Shown: positions 1 to 11,444 of the stretch, one piece after another
How positions within the stretch are numbered: the stretch's first letter is position 1
Layout: the number at the start of each line of letters is the position of its first letter
NCBI GenBank assembly: GCA_905221605.1
Contig: CAJNDS010002764.1
Coordinates: 88,501-152,500, forward strand
Length of the DNA: 64,000 nucleotides
DNA from: Symbiodinium natans
Taxonomy: Eukaryota; Sar; Dinophyceae; Suessiales; Symbiodiniaceae
Reading direction: 5' to 3'
Translations under genes and position numbers: made by a program
Notes under the pieces: model-generated
Told to the model about the DNA's origin: nothing
Seen by the model: the letters and a program-made list of their open reading frames with translations, nothing else
The model's database searches: none

Positions 1-240
1 GTTTGCTAGTAAGAGCGAGAACGCAGCAAAGGCGTGTGCCCTCGAAGCATCCAGTTCGCGCGCGCTGCCTGTGCTGCTTGCTGTGTGGCTATACCAGCCA
101 TTGCATGCGTGGGGGTTGCGCTGCTCACTGTGTGGCTAAACCAGCCCTTTGCCTCTTGATGCGAACAACCGCGCCCTACACCCAGCAGCGAGCCTGCCTC
201 TCCCGCCCCTGCAGCATGTCAACAGCTCTGCAAGGGGCGA

Positions 241-1020
241 TTGCCATGCCCCCTAGCTAGCAAGAGCGAGAACGCTAGGGTGCTGCCTGTGCATATCGAT
301 GTTTCAGCCCTGTTTCCAAGCCAAGCTATTGCAGCACAGACCACCGTGGGTCTTGTGCCAGGCGTCCCAGGTTCAACAGATGGCGCAGGTTTTCAGGTCC
401 CTATTGCAGCACAGACAGCCGTGGGTCTTGTGCCAGGCGCCCCAGGTTCAGTAGATGCCACGTGTCCTCAAGTCACTATTGCAGCACAGACCACCGTGGG
501 TCTTGTGCCAGGCATCCCAAACTCCTGCAGGCCCAGGTTGAGGTGCGGTTTTAAAGATGTCCTTCGGCAAGCAGTCCCTTTCTTCTCAACACGCGAGCCC
601 CTTGCCGCCAGGGTGCTGCCTGAGCATCTTGACGTGTTAGCACCATCGCGCCATCTCCTTGCCTACACTCCCACCCAGTCGCAGCGCTGGCCCCGAGAGC
701 CTTGCCGCCAGGTGTCCCAAGTGTGCCAGGGCGGGTTGCGGTGCAGCCTTAATGGTTGCTTAGGTTTCTGGTCGTCCCTCCTCCCATCCGTTGCAGTGCA
801 GGCGTTGATTGAGTGCCTCGTCGCCAGGTGCCTGAATGTGTTCTCCCAGGGCATGAGTGACCTTTGGAGGATATGCCCCATGCTGCGCCTGGCACTGTGG
901 GGGTTGGGACTCACCCTTGTAGTTCTCCTTTTGGCAATTCCCTATCCCAAAATTAGGCTGTTGCACGGGGCTAACACGAAGCGATTGACAGCCGAGTGGT
1001 CTCCTTGCCTGTCGGTGTAA
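241..1020 (+). CDS. Hypothetical protein with 25-residue tandem repeats and a C-terminal membrane segment
   Basis: An open frame of 259 codons. Residues ~30-105 consist of three consecutive 25-residue units that start IAAQT(T/A)VGLVPG, encoded by a 75-bp DNA repeat (unit starts 328, 403, 478). Near the C terminus (residues ~218-240) lies a hydrophobic stretch rich in L, V and A that could span a membrane. No family is recognised. The DNA around 11-40 and 258-300 repeats the phrase that precedes the ORF, so the whole segment may simply be repetitive DNA that happens to be open. There is no ribosome-binding or splice evidence for the start. It could be an exon of a host gene or a chance ORF through a satellite. 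Confidence 0.3.
   Translation: MPCPLASKSENARVLPVHIDVSALFPSQAIAAQTTVGLVPGVPGSTDGAGFQVPIAAQTAVGLVPGAPGSVDATCPQVTIAAQTTVGLVPGIPNSCRPRLRCGFKDVLRQAVPFFSTREPLAARVLPEHLDVLAPSRHLLAYTPTQSQRWPREPCRQVSQVCQGGLRCSLNGCLGFWSSLLPSVAVQALIECLVARCLNVFSQGMSDLWRICPMLRLALWGLGLTLVVLLLAIPYPKIRLLHGANTKRLTAEWSPCLSV
328..550. repeat. 75-bp tandem repeat, about three copies
   Basis: The phrase attgcagcacagacc begins at 328, 403 and 478, exactly 75 bp apart, with few differences between units. Because 75 is a multiple of three, the reading frame is kept through all copies. Confidence 0.8.
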
Positions 1021-4000
1021 GCGTGCCGGGCCAGTTGAGGTGTAGAGTTAAAAATTTCCTGGACCTTGGAGGATGCTGAAAACTCCCAAGCAGCTTCCTA
1101 CGATCCTAACATCCGGGCGCAAAACCTCCATTATAGAGCACAATACCAGAAGCGCGTCCAGCATGGAGAACTAGTGCCGTGAGAAATCCAAAAGCTAAGT
1201 GCGTCACAGAAACCCTTTCTTGATCAGAATAATACGAAACCCCAGAAAAGCTGTTTGGGAATCTCACGCAAAAGGCCCAGCTCGTCCCAAACACAGCCCC
1301 GAACGCCCAAGCCGCTCGAGCCCCTTGCAGGTGGTGGTCCGTCGCCCTTTGCACTGCAAATCCTGAGTTCAATTTTTCATAAGAAGTCCAAAGCATGAAA
1401 ACCCAATTCTGTATAAGCTTGACATTGCTTTAAGTTTGTGCTGGGCGAGACTCTCTTCAGCCAGTGTCTGCACGTCCTGGCAATGCATTGGCGATGCGTG
1501 GGATAATGACGGGAGATCCCCTTGCAGCTCATCATGCTGCCGTTGAAAATGACGGATCTCAAGATCAAGTGAAGAAAGAAAGCCATACTGACATTGTGAA
1601 AGCGAAAGTCGTCCACGATCATCGGAGAAACTGAGCCATGAATGCAGGTCCCCAAACCCTGCGGCAGAGAGCCTCTGTGAAGCGGAGGGCCACCATGATG
1701 ACCTGCGCGGATGGGACCTTCCACAGTTGCATGAAGCCATCTGGCAAAAAACATCACGCTCTGGGAGTAAACCAAGCAGTTTGCAAACGAGCGCTACCAC
1801 GTTGTACGATAGAAGCACACTGAGGCCGGCACTTGCCTCATGATCGACCTGGGCAGATCTGGTTTGTCATCGCTCTGGCTTGTCAGCACTGAAAATGAAC
1901 TCGGAGCAAAACTCATGAAGTCTGGAATCTGCTAGCACCTTCTACAGCTCCTGAAAAAAAAACGACTTTGCGAAGAAGCCTGGGGAGTCTCTCAATAATT
2001 TCTGACACCCACCTCACAATCGCGGCATACTTTTCCAGCAATGTGTCCGCATCGTCCAGCACGACGAATCTCAGCACCATTGCAAGTCGCCAACATCAAG
2101 CATCCAGCAAAGATACCAAGAACGAAAGAACCCACGTGACACATGTGCACACCCACGCACTCACACAAACACACAAGCACAAAAGCATACAAGCAGGTAG
2201 CCGGTGTGAATAACATATGGTGGCCAACGTGCAGCTTGTAGGATGGACTGTGTCACAAGTATGATGTGCAGGAACGTGATTCCAGACGAAACTGATGAAC
2301 CCAGAGCTGCATACCAAGCCCCATAAATTAACTTGCCAGAACATGAAGTCAGTTCACACGCGGTGGGAAGAAATAACGAAACGCACTCGAACAGCAGAAA
2401 AAATGAAATGGGTCATGGACGCCATTGTGGCTTTGTCGCTCAGCAATCTGTTGCACCCCCGCTTTGAAACACATGACAGTCACCCGAGAGGCACTTCATC
2501 GGAATCATACGTGAACTCGAAGTGTTTGGCCGTGAGAGTGGTGCAAATGAGGCTGTGAAAGAACCGGCTGAGCTGAAGCATCGATCCAGCCACAAGGGAA
2601 CCGATGAACGCCTTGATTGATGATATTCGATGATGCTATCGTGAAGCCATCGACACTCGCTCATGTTACAAGACATCTGTAACCATCATGCTGGTGCAGT
2701 ACGTGATCCGGGCATGCCAGGATCATATTGCAGTCCCATGGTGCAGCCTGTGTGGGTGATGCGCACAAAAGATTCATAGCCCCCTGTTTTCTTTTCATGG
2801 CTCGTGGCATCATCAGGACTGTGTTGGGAAGGTCGCATAACAGCGATTGTTCACACCCACCCACCCACAAACCCACGCACTAACCCACCCACCCACCCAC
2901 CCAGCCACGCACGCACGCGACCACCCACCCAGCCACGCACGCACGCAACCACCCACCCACGCACGCACCTTCCGCACACGCACCTGCGAGCGCGCACACG
3001 CACGCGCACACACGCACAGACATACACGACTATGACACCGCAAAAGCCAAGACACATGACTGTATCAACTTACAGCCATCGACTTTATATCGCAGAATTT
3101 ACCAATCACTCAAGGCTGAGAAAGGGCTCTCGACCTCCGTGCCGATCAGGGTCCAGTAAATTTCAGCATAGTTTAGCGTGGTGAACTGTAGATTGCACCG
3201 CAGGGCAAGCAAGGTCTCCAGACGTGCAGCTGTTCAGCTGCGTCCAGTCTTCACCCAAGGCCTGAAGTCAGCAACACGCTGTCTCTCTTACGCCGCTTCT
3301 GCCATGCTGGTAGTTACGCAAGGTATTGCGCCTCTTACAGTGCCCGCAGGCCTTGAGCAAGCGCCCAGGGGTGGCCACAATGATGTTGTGTTTATCCTTG
3401 CGGTTTGAGGGCTTCGCGCTTCACTCTGCAGCTCGTGCTTGCAACGGGTGCTTTGGTGTGGGGTTTCAGGTTTCAAGGGATCACGTCTCGGACCCCCGCA
3501 GCTGTGCCCCTGAAGGCTTCTCTTAACTTTTAACATACTCCCGATATGGCCACTTGTAGGAGGCGCGTTAAGGCACAACATGTGTGAAAAGGCACAACAC
3601 CGCCTTGGCACGCGGCGTTATAAAAAGGCACTCCACGTCACAAAATACTGAATGTCAAACTAAGCACACGCAGTTTCGAGGCAAGTCGTCAGGAAGTGAA
3701 GCCTTGCGCGTGCCTGCATGTGCCGGCGGGCGGCTCTGTCCAGGAAACAACGGAAGTCCCGGCAACGCAGGTGGGCGGGGACTTCTTTGTCGGGCATTTT
3801 GCAGCGGGGTGAACTTGATTCACGGCGATCAGAGTGACCGAGATCCTTCTCCACGAATATTTGTAGCAGTGTAAGCAAAGAGTACCCTTCAAATCTGGCC
3901 TCTGCATGTCCAATCCAAGGGCTCCTAGGGCCCCAACTCCCGACAGCAGGACACAAATTGGCGAACAAGTCAGAAGCAAGGGCACGCTTTCACTACGAGC

Positions 4001-5640
4001 CGAGCCCATCTATTTGAACGCGTTCCCCAAAGGGCACGCGGGTTTTGTTACGCCTTTTGCTGGGCGGCACGCCTCAGCACATGGCCCCAGTATATTCCGT
4101 CTGGGATTCTTCAGTGGCGTCTGCAAACATGCCCCAAAAACCCAAAGAGTTCAACTTTGGGTCCAAGGTCTCACAAGGGCTGTGGTTGACCTACATGATC
4201 CAACGACTTGGCAACTGTCTCCTGATCACTGTTTGCGCCGGAAGGAATAGTCGTTGAGCTGAGCCCACGCGGCCTCGGCTGGTCTGCAGCATAGGCAGCA
4301 TAGACATGTGGCGGAAATCTTCGGGTTAGAATCTGCGGATAATCTGCTTCTGGAATGCTGGGAACGACTTAAGTGACGTGCGACCCTGCAGTGACTATAG
4401 TGAAGACAAAGCGGTACCCAGTGGTACCATTGGCGCTGTTGCTGCTTCTTGTCTTGGGGCCCTGCCTGCCGAACTTCTGGCAGACCTGCATTTGACTGAT
4501 CTGCATTCGTTCGACCCGTGCACACTGCGGCAAGAAACTCCGTCCTATGTCTCTGGCGAACACATCACAGCACATGAGGAAACACTTAACAACACTGAAC
4601 CCCCGAGCCCTATAACAGGGTTCCCGGCGTTCTGAATCTGGATTGCGAGCTCGCAAGTCGGGGTCATTATGAGCCCCACAGGGCCAGCTTCCAGCGTCTC
4701 CTGATCTCTCTCTCCGACTTTCCGCAGCCTCCTTTTACAGAGCCTCCGACGCCTGAAAGCCCAAGGCCTCACTACTGTACATCTCTGGCCTGTTTGCAGA
4801 CGGGGCCACCATCGGCAGCACGCACGCAAGTGTCTTGCCGGATCCTGCGCAGTGCCAATGCTTCCAGGTGTGCGGGGAGTTTCAAAGTCAAGGCACTCTG
4901 GGCAAAGCCGGGCAGGCCTGTTCCGGCGATGCCCACCACATCGCCGCCCTTCGTTGCAGTGAGCCTGGTCTCCCGGCGAAGCAACAGCGAAACACCGCCA
5001 CCGGCAAAACATGTTCTGATAGATTCGGGACTGCACCAGATCTGCCTTTGGATGGGAGTTGGTCCCTGCGGGATGGCTCCAAACAGCAGACCCAGTAGCA
5101 TGCTGGTTGCGATGTTTGAGATGCACACGGCGTGTGTGGGAGAGCGGGCCCCACAGGAAACAACGAAAGGGGGCCTCTCAAATTCCCTTTAGAGCGCGGC
5201 CTCGAAGCCTTGCTCCAGCACCGCGCGCCAGCATTCCTGCCGGATTTCCAATTTGGCTTACTGCTTGTAGTATGCATATATTTGTATGTAGATGAATATG
5301 GGCGCGGAATTATGTTGGACCTTTGTTTTGTTTGCATTTGGGGCCCTTTTTTCGTTTTTGGTTTGAGGTGCTTTACTAGGAAACCTTTATTTCTTTTATA
5401 TTCAATAGACAATGCGCTACTTCCTCTACATTTTCGGGTAACTTCTCTATATATATGCCAAGGAGAACCTTTACTTACTTCCTTCCGAAAACATGTACTA
5501 CCTCAATATTGTTTCTATTTCTTCTGGAAACCTCTATGTTTGTCTGTACTCTCATAAACAGCCTTCGATTTGCTCTATGCTTTCCTAGGGGGACCTCTAT
5601 TTACTCTTCTGAAAACCTTTATCTCCCCATATCCTTCAAA
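1021..5640. other. Host sequence without recognisable genes
   Basis: Only short overlapping ORFs on both strands are seen, none with a recognisable domain or a consistent bias. The stretch includes a CA-rich patch (2131-2190), a CCCA/GCAC-type microsatellite (2848-3030) and the beginning of an AT-rich zone after 5,260. An unrecognised gene with several short exons cannot be excluded. Confidence 0.5.
2848..3030. repeat. CCCA/GCAC-rich microsatellite
   Basis: A run of CCCACCCA and GCACGCAC units with interruptions. It creates artificial Pro/Thr/His and Val/Gly/Trp ORFs on both strands, which are not believed to be genes. Confidence 0.85.
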
Positions 5641-6350
5641 ATTTTGGGGAAACTCGAGCCGGCTCGAATTTCCCACTTTTTTTAGAACCTCCATGGCTCC
5701 CATTCTCGAAGCTGGCTCTAATTTCCCCAAAAGCCCAACATCTTAAAAACTACGAGCCCCATTTCCTTCAGATTTTTCGGGAAACTCGAGCCCCAAAATT
5801 TTTGCAATTTGAGGGCTCTCCAACTCGAGCAAGCTCGAATTTCCCCAAAACACCAAAAATCTAGAAGCTACGGACCCCCCAAGGGTCATAGGCTCTCAGA
5901 TTTTGGATTTTTTGGGGATATTCGAGCCTGCACGAGTTTGGGAGCCATGGAGGTTCAAAAAAATTGGGGAAACTCGAGCCGGCTCGAATTTCCCCAAAAT
6001 TTTCAACATCCACGGGTCCATAGTTTCTAGGGTTTTGGGTTTTGTTGGGAAATTCGAGCATGCTCGAGTTTGAGAGCCCTCATGGTTCAAAAAAACTGTG
6101 AAACTCGAGCCGGCTCGAATTTCCCCAAAATTTGGAAGGATATGGGGCTCGTAGTTTATAAAGGTTTGGGGTTTGTTGGGTGAAATTTGAGCCAGCTCGA
6201 GTTTGGGAGCCATGGCGGTTCAAACAATCTGGGGGAATTCGAGCCGGCTCGAATTTCCCCACAATTTTGAAGGACATGGGGCTGCACGAGTTTGAGAGAC
6301 CTCAGGGTTCAAAACATTTGGGGAAATTCGAGCCGGCTCGAGTTTGAGAC
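5641..6350. repeat. Cluster of TCGAGCCGGCTCGA palindromes
   Basis: The 14-bp perfect palindrome TCGAGCCGGCTCGA occurs at 5654, 5974, 6105, 6239 and 6328. A variant that is also perfectly palindromic, TCGAGCATGCTCGA, lies at 6054, and degenerate copies lie near 5829, 5924 and 6188. Each is set in a longer half-palindromic context (GGGGAAA before, TTTCCCC after), so each unit can form a hairpin of about 14-20 bp stem. The units are separated by related AT-rich sequence that mentions the same words in both orientations. Confidence 0.85.
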
Positions 6351-6419
6351 AAAGTGCATGCCCCATACAATTCGGTTAGAATAAAACTTTACCTCCTGTG
6401 TCACATATACAAGCACATG

Positions 6420-7040
6420 CACTAGAGTTCAGGTGTTGCTGTTCGGGGGTTGATTGCTTGAGATGTATTGGCTAAGGTAAGGTTTTTATGATAGTTGCTA
6501 TGTTTTGTTTATTGAGGCGTGGTTGCTTAAGATTTGTTAGTCATGGTACAGTGTTTAGTATAGAGTTCAGGTTTTGCTTGTCGGGGGAGGATTGCCCGAG
6601 ATGTATTGGCGTAGGTATAGTCTTCATAATAAATGTTGCGGTTTGCTTATTGGTGCGTGGTTGCTTAAGGTGTGTTAGCGAGTGGAGAGTTTTTAATGTA
6701 GAGATATGATTTTACAAGATTAGCTGAAACTGATGTTTTCGCATCACAAATGTTCTAAACCACTGTGAGGTATGTCATTTCAGTATAGCGAACTCCCCTT
6801 AGTATAGTATAGTTGGTGTATAGCATAGAGTTATCGTTTTGCTTATTGGGGGATGACTGCTTGAGATGTCTTAGCTAAGGTATAGCGTTTTTTAATACAT
6901 GCTTCGTCTTGCTCATTGGGCCGTGATTGTTTAAGGTGTGTGAGCAAATGGAGAGTTTTTAATATAGAGATATGCTTTAATTAAAAAATCTGAAACTGGT
7001 GTTTTGGCATCACACATGTTCAAAACCACTGTGAGGTCGG
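6420..7040. repeat. Degenerate tandem repeats of ~265 bp with ~80-170 bp sub-repeats
   Basis: The stretch 6692-6775 (taatgtagagatatg through accactgtgagg) recurs at 6957-7036 with about 85 percent identity, a period near 265 bp. Inside, shorter units built on gattgcttgagatgt and gtggttgcttaag recur several times between 6440 and 6960. No gene is evident. Confidence 0.7.
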
Positions 7041-7419
7041 TATGCCATTTCAGTATGGAGAACTGCGGAGATCCAAAACCGGATTCCGGTTTCAGAAAGC
7101 CAGACATGAGAATCAACCTTTTTTGCTAACATACCGTAACATCTATTTGAAGAACCATCGAAAGCATCGTAAATACCGGTGTTTTCGTCGTCTCGCCCTA
7201 AACACCCCAAGTCGGAGAGCGAAGGGAGGGAGAAGAAAAGAGGACAGACGTAGATCATGGGGCGGGGGTGTGACCATATATATATATATACATGGTACCC
7301 ACCCATGGATCCACCCCTTTTCTCTTTATTTATTTTTCCCTTCTGTCAGGTATTCACCTCAGCAACATATGATTCAGCACCAGATCATGTTTAGGGTTTT
7401 GTGGTCAGGATCTTCAGTA

Positions 7420-7560
7420 AAAGTTGCCTTTACCAACATTTTCGAGCTTCGACCGTCGGAAAAAGTTAGCTTTACCAACATTTTCGAGCCTGGACCTTCA
7501 GAAAAAGATTTTCGAGCCTCGACCTTCAGGAAAAGTTGGTTTTACCAACAAAAACCAAGA
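7420..7560. repeat. ~40-bp tandem repeats (CCAACATTTTCGAGC)
   Basis: Three to four degenerate copies of a unit containing accaacattttcgagc, gaccttcagaaaaag and related words, with a period near 43 bp. Confidence 0.65.
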
Positions 7561-8051
7561 ACAAACACGTGGTTTCCTCCAAACATAGAATGACCATTTT
7601 TCCTTAACCATGAGGTGTATAACCCTTTCTCTTTTCGACACTGAAGAATAACAATTCCGCCTCAAACATACTCAAACTATGCCTGAACTGGTGAACAGAC
7701 GTCGGCCTCCATGTCTCCGATCATTGCCTTCAATGTTGGCACCTAGAAGCAAGTTGCAGAGGCTGTAGAAGTGACATGACATGACAGGAAGACACTTTAG
7801 CCACTGTCTGGCACCGCATGCCCAGAAGTCGCTGATGCCTTCGCCTTGGGCTCCGCTGCGATGCTTTCAGTGCCAAAGTACTGCACTGCAGGTGGCAAAG
7901 CATGCACTTGACCACGTCCTGCCTCTGCAAGTGGCCACTTCTGGCCCCACTTCCTGGAGCATCCTCGCTCCTGGCGCTGCCCGTTATCAGGGTGTTTGGG
8001 TTTTAGATTATCTAAGTTCAAAAGATATGTGTTAGTCCACACAACAAAAGT

Positions 8052-8302
8052 AGGACGACGGCAAAACGACAGAGGGACGATGGTGGGACGACGGAGGGAC
8101 GAGGGCAAGACGACGGAGGGACGACGGCAGGATGACGGGGGGACGATGGCATGCAGGACGCCGGGGGGACGACGGGGGAACGACGGGGGGACGACGGAGG
8201 GACGACGGGGGGACGACGGCTGTCGCGCCGTCGTCGAGCCGTCGTCGCGTCGTCGTCGCGCCGTCGTCGCGCCGTCGTCACGCCGTCATAAGGCCTAGTT
8301 TA
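8052..8302. repeat. GACGACGG minisatellite hairpin, copy 1
   Basis: From 8052 to about 8222 the plus strand is a degenerate GGGACGACGG repeat. From about 8222 to 8287 it becomes the reverse complement, CCGTCGTCGCGC. The whole is thus an inverted repeat with its centre near 8220. It ends with the word GTCATAAGGCCTAGTTTAAG (8285-8304), which recurs at the left end of copy 2. Highly biased ORFs (Arg/Asp or Arg/Pro/Ser repeats) on both strands are artefacts of this repeat. Confidence 0.8.
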
Positions 8303-8506
8303 AGCTAACGCCCTACCAATTGACCCGCGGGTTTTGCTTGTTTTCAGGTCTTTTGGAGTTGTTGCTATGTGTCTTCAGGTCTTTTCGCGTTGTTGCCGCA
8401 TGTCTTCCGGCGTTTCGTTGGAGTTCGTGCCAGATGGGTGGGGGGGGGAGGGGTGGGGGGAGGGGCCGTCCAGTTTCCCCAGACATCAGGACTGGCAGGC
8501 TTTACC

Positions 8507-8905
8507 CTAAATCCTAAACCCTGTACCCTAAACCCTAAACCCGAAACCCTAAGCCTCAACCCTAAACCCTAAACCCTAAACCCTATCAACCCTATCAACC
8601 CTAAACCCTAAACCCTATAAACCCTAAGCCCTGCAACCCAAACCCAAAACATCGACTCGCGAGCTTACAGAAGCTGGTTGAGGGGTTTGGGGTTTAGGGT
8701 CTGCAGGATTTTCGGACCTAAGGGCCTGAGAAGCGAAGGGCTTTGGGGCTTAAGTGCTCAGGGGTCTCTATAGGAAAGGCTTCAGGGCTTTAAGCCATGA
8801 AGCCCTAAACCCGAAACCCTAAACCCTCAAACCCTAAACCCTAAACCCTTGACCCTAAACCCTAAACCCTACACCCCAGGCCCTCAACCCTAAACCCGAA
8901 GCAGT
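8507..8905. repeat. Interstitial CCCTAAA (telomere-type) tracts
   Basis: Degenerate CCCTAAA runs at 8507-8640 and 8797-8905, with a short TTTAGGG/TTTGGGG-type stretch between (8677-8705). The unit is the Arabidopsis-type heptamer, also used at dinoflagellate telomeres. These copies are interstitial and degenerate, not a chromosome end. Confidence 0.85.
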
Positions 8906-9624
8906 GCAAGCCCAAACGTGTCATGCACCCTCAATCCTCAACCCAAAGCACCAAGCAGTGTAAGCCAGAAGTGTCATGCACCCTCAATCCTCAAACCAAA
9001 GCCCGAAGCAGTGCAAGACCAGAAGTGCCCTGCACTCTGAGCTTTCTACAAAACACCGAAACGCTAGCACCGCTCGAGAAAAAACACATTTTTCAATCGA
9101 CAACACTATGACGTTTTCAAGGAACCACATACGAATACCATTTTTCTCCTGTCTCAAAAGGATTCCCCAGAACAGACCTTGTCAAACCCAACTGCGCGTT
9201 TTTCCGAGGAAAAAATACCATTCTGCCCTGTCCTTCCCCACACGCCCCCCCCAAAAAAAAAACAACTAAGCCCCGGAAGCTCCGGAGACGCTACTTTAAC
9301 TTAAAAAATAAAAAACCCCATTTTATCCGCAAACCCGTGAAAACCTGTTTACGCGCGACCGTGACATGTAACACCAAAACGTGCTTTTCGCCTGGGAAAA
9401 ACCACTAAAAAAAGGCTTCCCACAACCGCAAACTCGACAAAACATTCGCTCCAAACGTTCGGACGGTGCGCGACATTGGCCCCTGCTATCGAAACAATGT
9501 CATGCAGAAATCGTGCTTTTACCTCGACAAAACTAACAAAACAACCCAAAAAACCAGCCTGCTACGGCGCGGGTCGTTTCGCGGGGCGTTACCTAGTTTA
9601 AGCCCAAACTGGGCCTTATTTCCC

Positions 9625-9664
9625 GTCATAAGGCCTAGTTTAAGCCCAAACTAGGCCTTATGAC
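9625..9664. repeat. Perfect 17-bp-arm palindrome at the edge of a minisatellite hairpin
   Basis: Left arm 9625-9641 (GTCATAAGGCCTAGTTT) and right arm 9648-9664 are exact reverse complements, separated by six bases (AAGCCC). A degenerate second copy lies just upstream (9591-9622). The left arm is the same word that ends minisatellite hairpin copy 1 at 8285. Confidence 0.9.
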
Positions 9665-9900
9665 GGCGGGACGACGGCGGGACGACAGCGGGACGACGGC
9701 GGGACGACGGCGGGACGACGGCGCGACGACGGCGCGACGACGGCGCGACGACGGCGCGACGACGGCGCGACAGCCGTCGTCCCCCCGTCGTCACCCCGTC
9801 GTCGCGCCATCGCACCCTGTCGTCGCGCCGTCGTCGCGCCGTCGTCGCCCCGTCGCCACCCCGTCGTCGCGCCGTCGTCACCCCATCGTCGCCCCGTCAA
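9661..9900. repeat. GACGACGG minisatellite hairpin, copy 2
   Basis: Plus-strand units CGGGACGACGG then CGCGACGACGG run from 9661 to about 9772. They then switch to the reverse complement (CCGTCGTCNCCC) up to 9900. The centre is near 9773, giving two arms of roughly 115 bp. The structure matches copy 1, which suggests a mobile or recurrently copied foldback sequence. Confidence 0.8.
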
Positions 9901-10093
9901 AGCCCTGACGTCTAGACCCCTCTAGCTGGACTAGAAACCATACCCCACATATCTCTAGAACTTAGATAAGTTTTAGAGTTTAAGGCTTCAGGTGAACTTG
10001 TTGCTGTGCCTCTTCAACCCGAAATCCTCCGAAACCCCCAAACATTAAACGTCTACCAAACCCTAAACTCCCCACTCCTGCTTCTCTTCGGGC

Positions 10094-10828
10094 ATGTTTG
10101 TGCCGGCGTTGCTGCAGACAGCCTCAACCCTGAACCCTAATAGACCTGGTCGGTTCTCTAACTTTGCGCAGACACAGCCCCATTCCTGGGCCTATGAGGT
10201 GGCCCAGTCTCTTAACCAGTACGGCATATCCTTGCCCAGTTCATGGGGGGTTTTCCCAGGAGCGTCGGAGCAGCTAGTCTCTCGCTGGATCCAACATCAC
10301 GTCCGCCCCGCACTGCAAAGAGTAGCGCAATCCCAATATCACTGTGAGCTGGCAGCTTTGACGTCCTTAGCGGACTATGCAGTATTTCAGCCACGACTTG
10401 GCGGCGGTAACTGCATTCATGAGTCCAACATTCCCACTTCTATTGTTCGTGATTGGACGCTCGCCCGTTGTGGGCATCACCCTTTTGCTGACGGTAGAAG
10501 CGCCCGCCACTCGCTGATGCGTCACCAAGTCTGTCTTTGCGGCACTGGCCAATGGGAATTTCTTCATGCGTTGCGGTACTGTCCTTTGCTGAACGATCAA
10601 AGACGGAGATGGCTACAGCGTCTGGGTTTGCAGCACGTGCCGCCTATTCAAGACTGGGATCTTGTACGCTGGATTTTTGACCCCCAGCTCATGAGTACTA
10701 ATGCTGTGATGAGTGCTCATGTTCGCTTTATAGCATCAATATGTGACGCTGCCAGATCATTGCAAGAAGGCCTTAGACCTCGAAGGCTACCACGCGCCGT
10801 TGATTTAGCTGATGGGGTGAATATTTGA
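10094..10828 (+). pseudogene. Non-LTR retrotransposon ORF2, C-terminal fragment
   Basis: The 244-residue frame ends with a CCHC knuckle of the type found at the C terminus of non-LTR retrotransposon reverse transcriptases: C147, C149, H158 and C163 (spacing C-x-C-x8-H-x4-C), followed by a CPLLNDQRRRW segment. Upstream, residues 128-140 (HHPFADGRSARHS) also resemble the region that precedes this knuckle in related polyproteins. No reverse transcriptase or endonuclease domain is visible upstream, so the copy is 5'-truncated, as is usual for LINE insertions. The 3' flank to about 10,930 is probably its 3' UTR. No poly(A) tail is seen. The assignment rests on the knuckle and on overall resemblance, not on a database search. 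Confidence 0.55.
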
Positions 10829-11444
10829 TCAGCAATGACTGCTGTTTATGTTGCTGGTCGGAGTACCAAGCTTCTCACTTGTGTAGTGTGTATATATACT
10901 GACCGAAGACGGTTGTTCGAGGTCCCTATCTCTCTCTACAAATGAGCTTAGACTCCCTTTTGCGTACCTTAAGTCCCAAATGCGTGGGCCGGTAGACCCC
11001 AGAATCGACCTAATTCAGAGAACACCTGCAGAGGGGCCTTGGAGGCTAAAGGCAGCGTCTGCTGCAGACCGTAACCTTCGCCTAAAACCTCCCAAAGGAC
11101 TGAAGTTAAGTTGGATCCGTACAGCAATAGTGTCGAAAAAAAGCCTTGGCAGCCCAGGAACCCTGCCCTACAAACTGCAAAGACGTGTGCCCAACCTTAG
11201 GCTTAAGGGCCTGAAAAGAGCGCAGCATTCCACACATTTGCCCGCATGACGTGTAAAGCACACTTCCCCGCGACGCGGGGCTTTGCCCGGATGCTTCCAG
11301 GGGTGCGCGTTCCTTCTGCGGAACGATCCGGGGGGCACTCTGCCGCGACGGGAGATGTGGGCACTGTGCTGAGGAGGATCTTGTGCAGTCCAGGATAGTG
11401 CAGTGTGGTCCAAGTCACGAACGTTCTTCCCAAGGCTGCGGACG

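Larger units (their letters stand above)
8906..10093. other. Intergenic, no gene recognised outside the repeats
   Basis: 8906-9040 holds two to three degenerate ~50-bp repeats (the word aagtgtcatgcaccctcaa). 9040-9600 is AT-richer unique sequence. Apart from the minisatellite and palindromes listed separately, nothing is recognisable. Confidence 0.5.

Noticed and set aside
8052-8302. Arg/Asp- and Arg/Ser/Pro-rich ORFs on both strands
   Set aside because: They are frames of the GACGACGG minisatellite.
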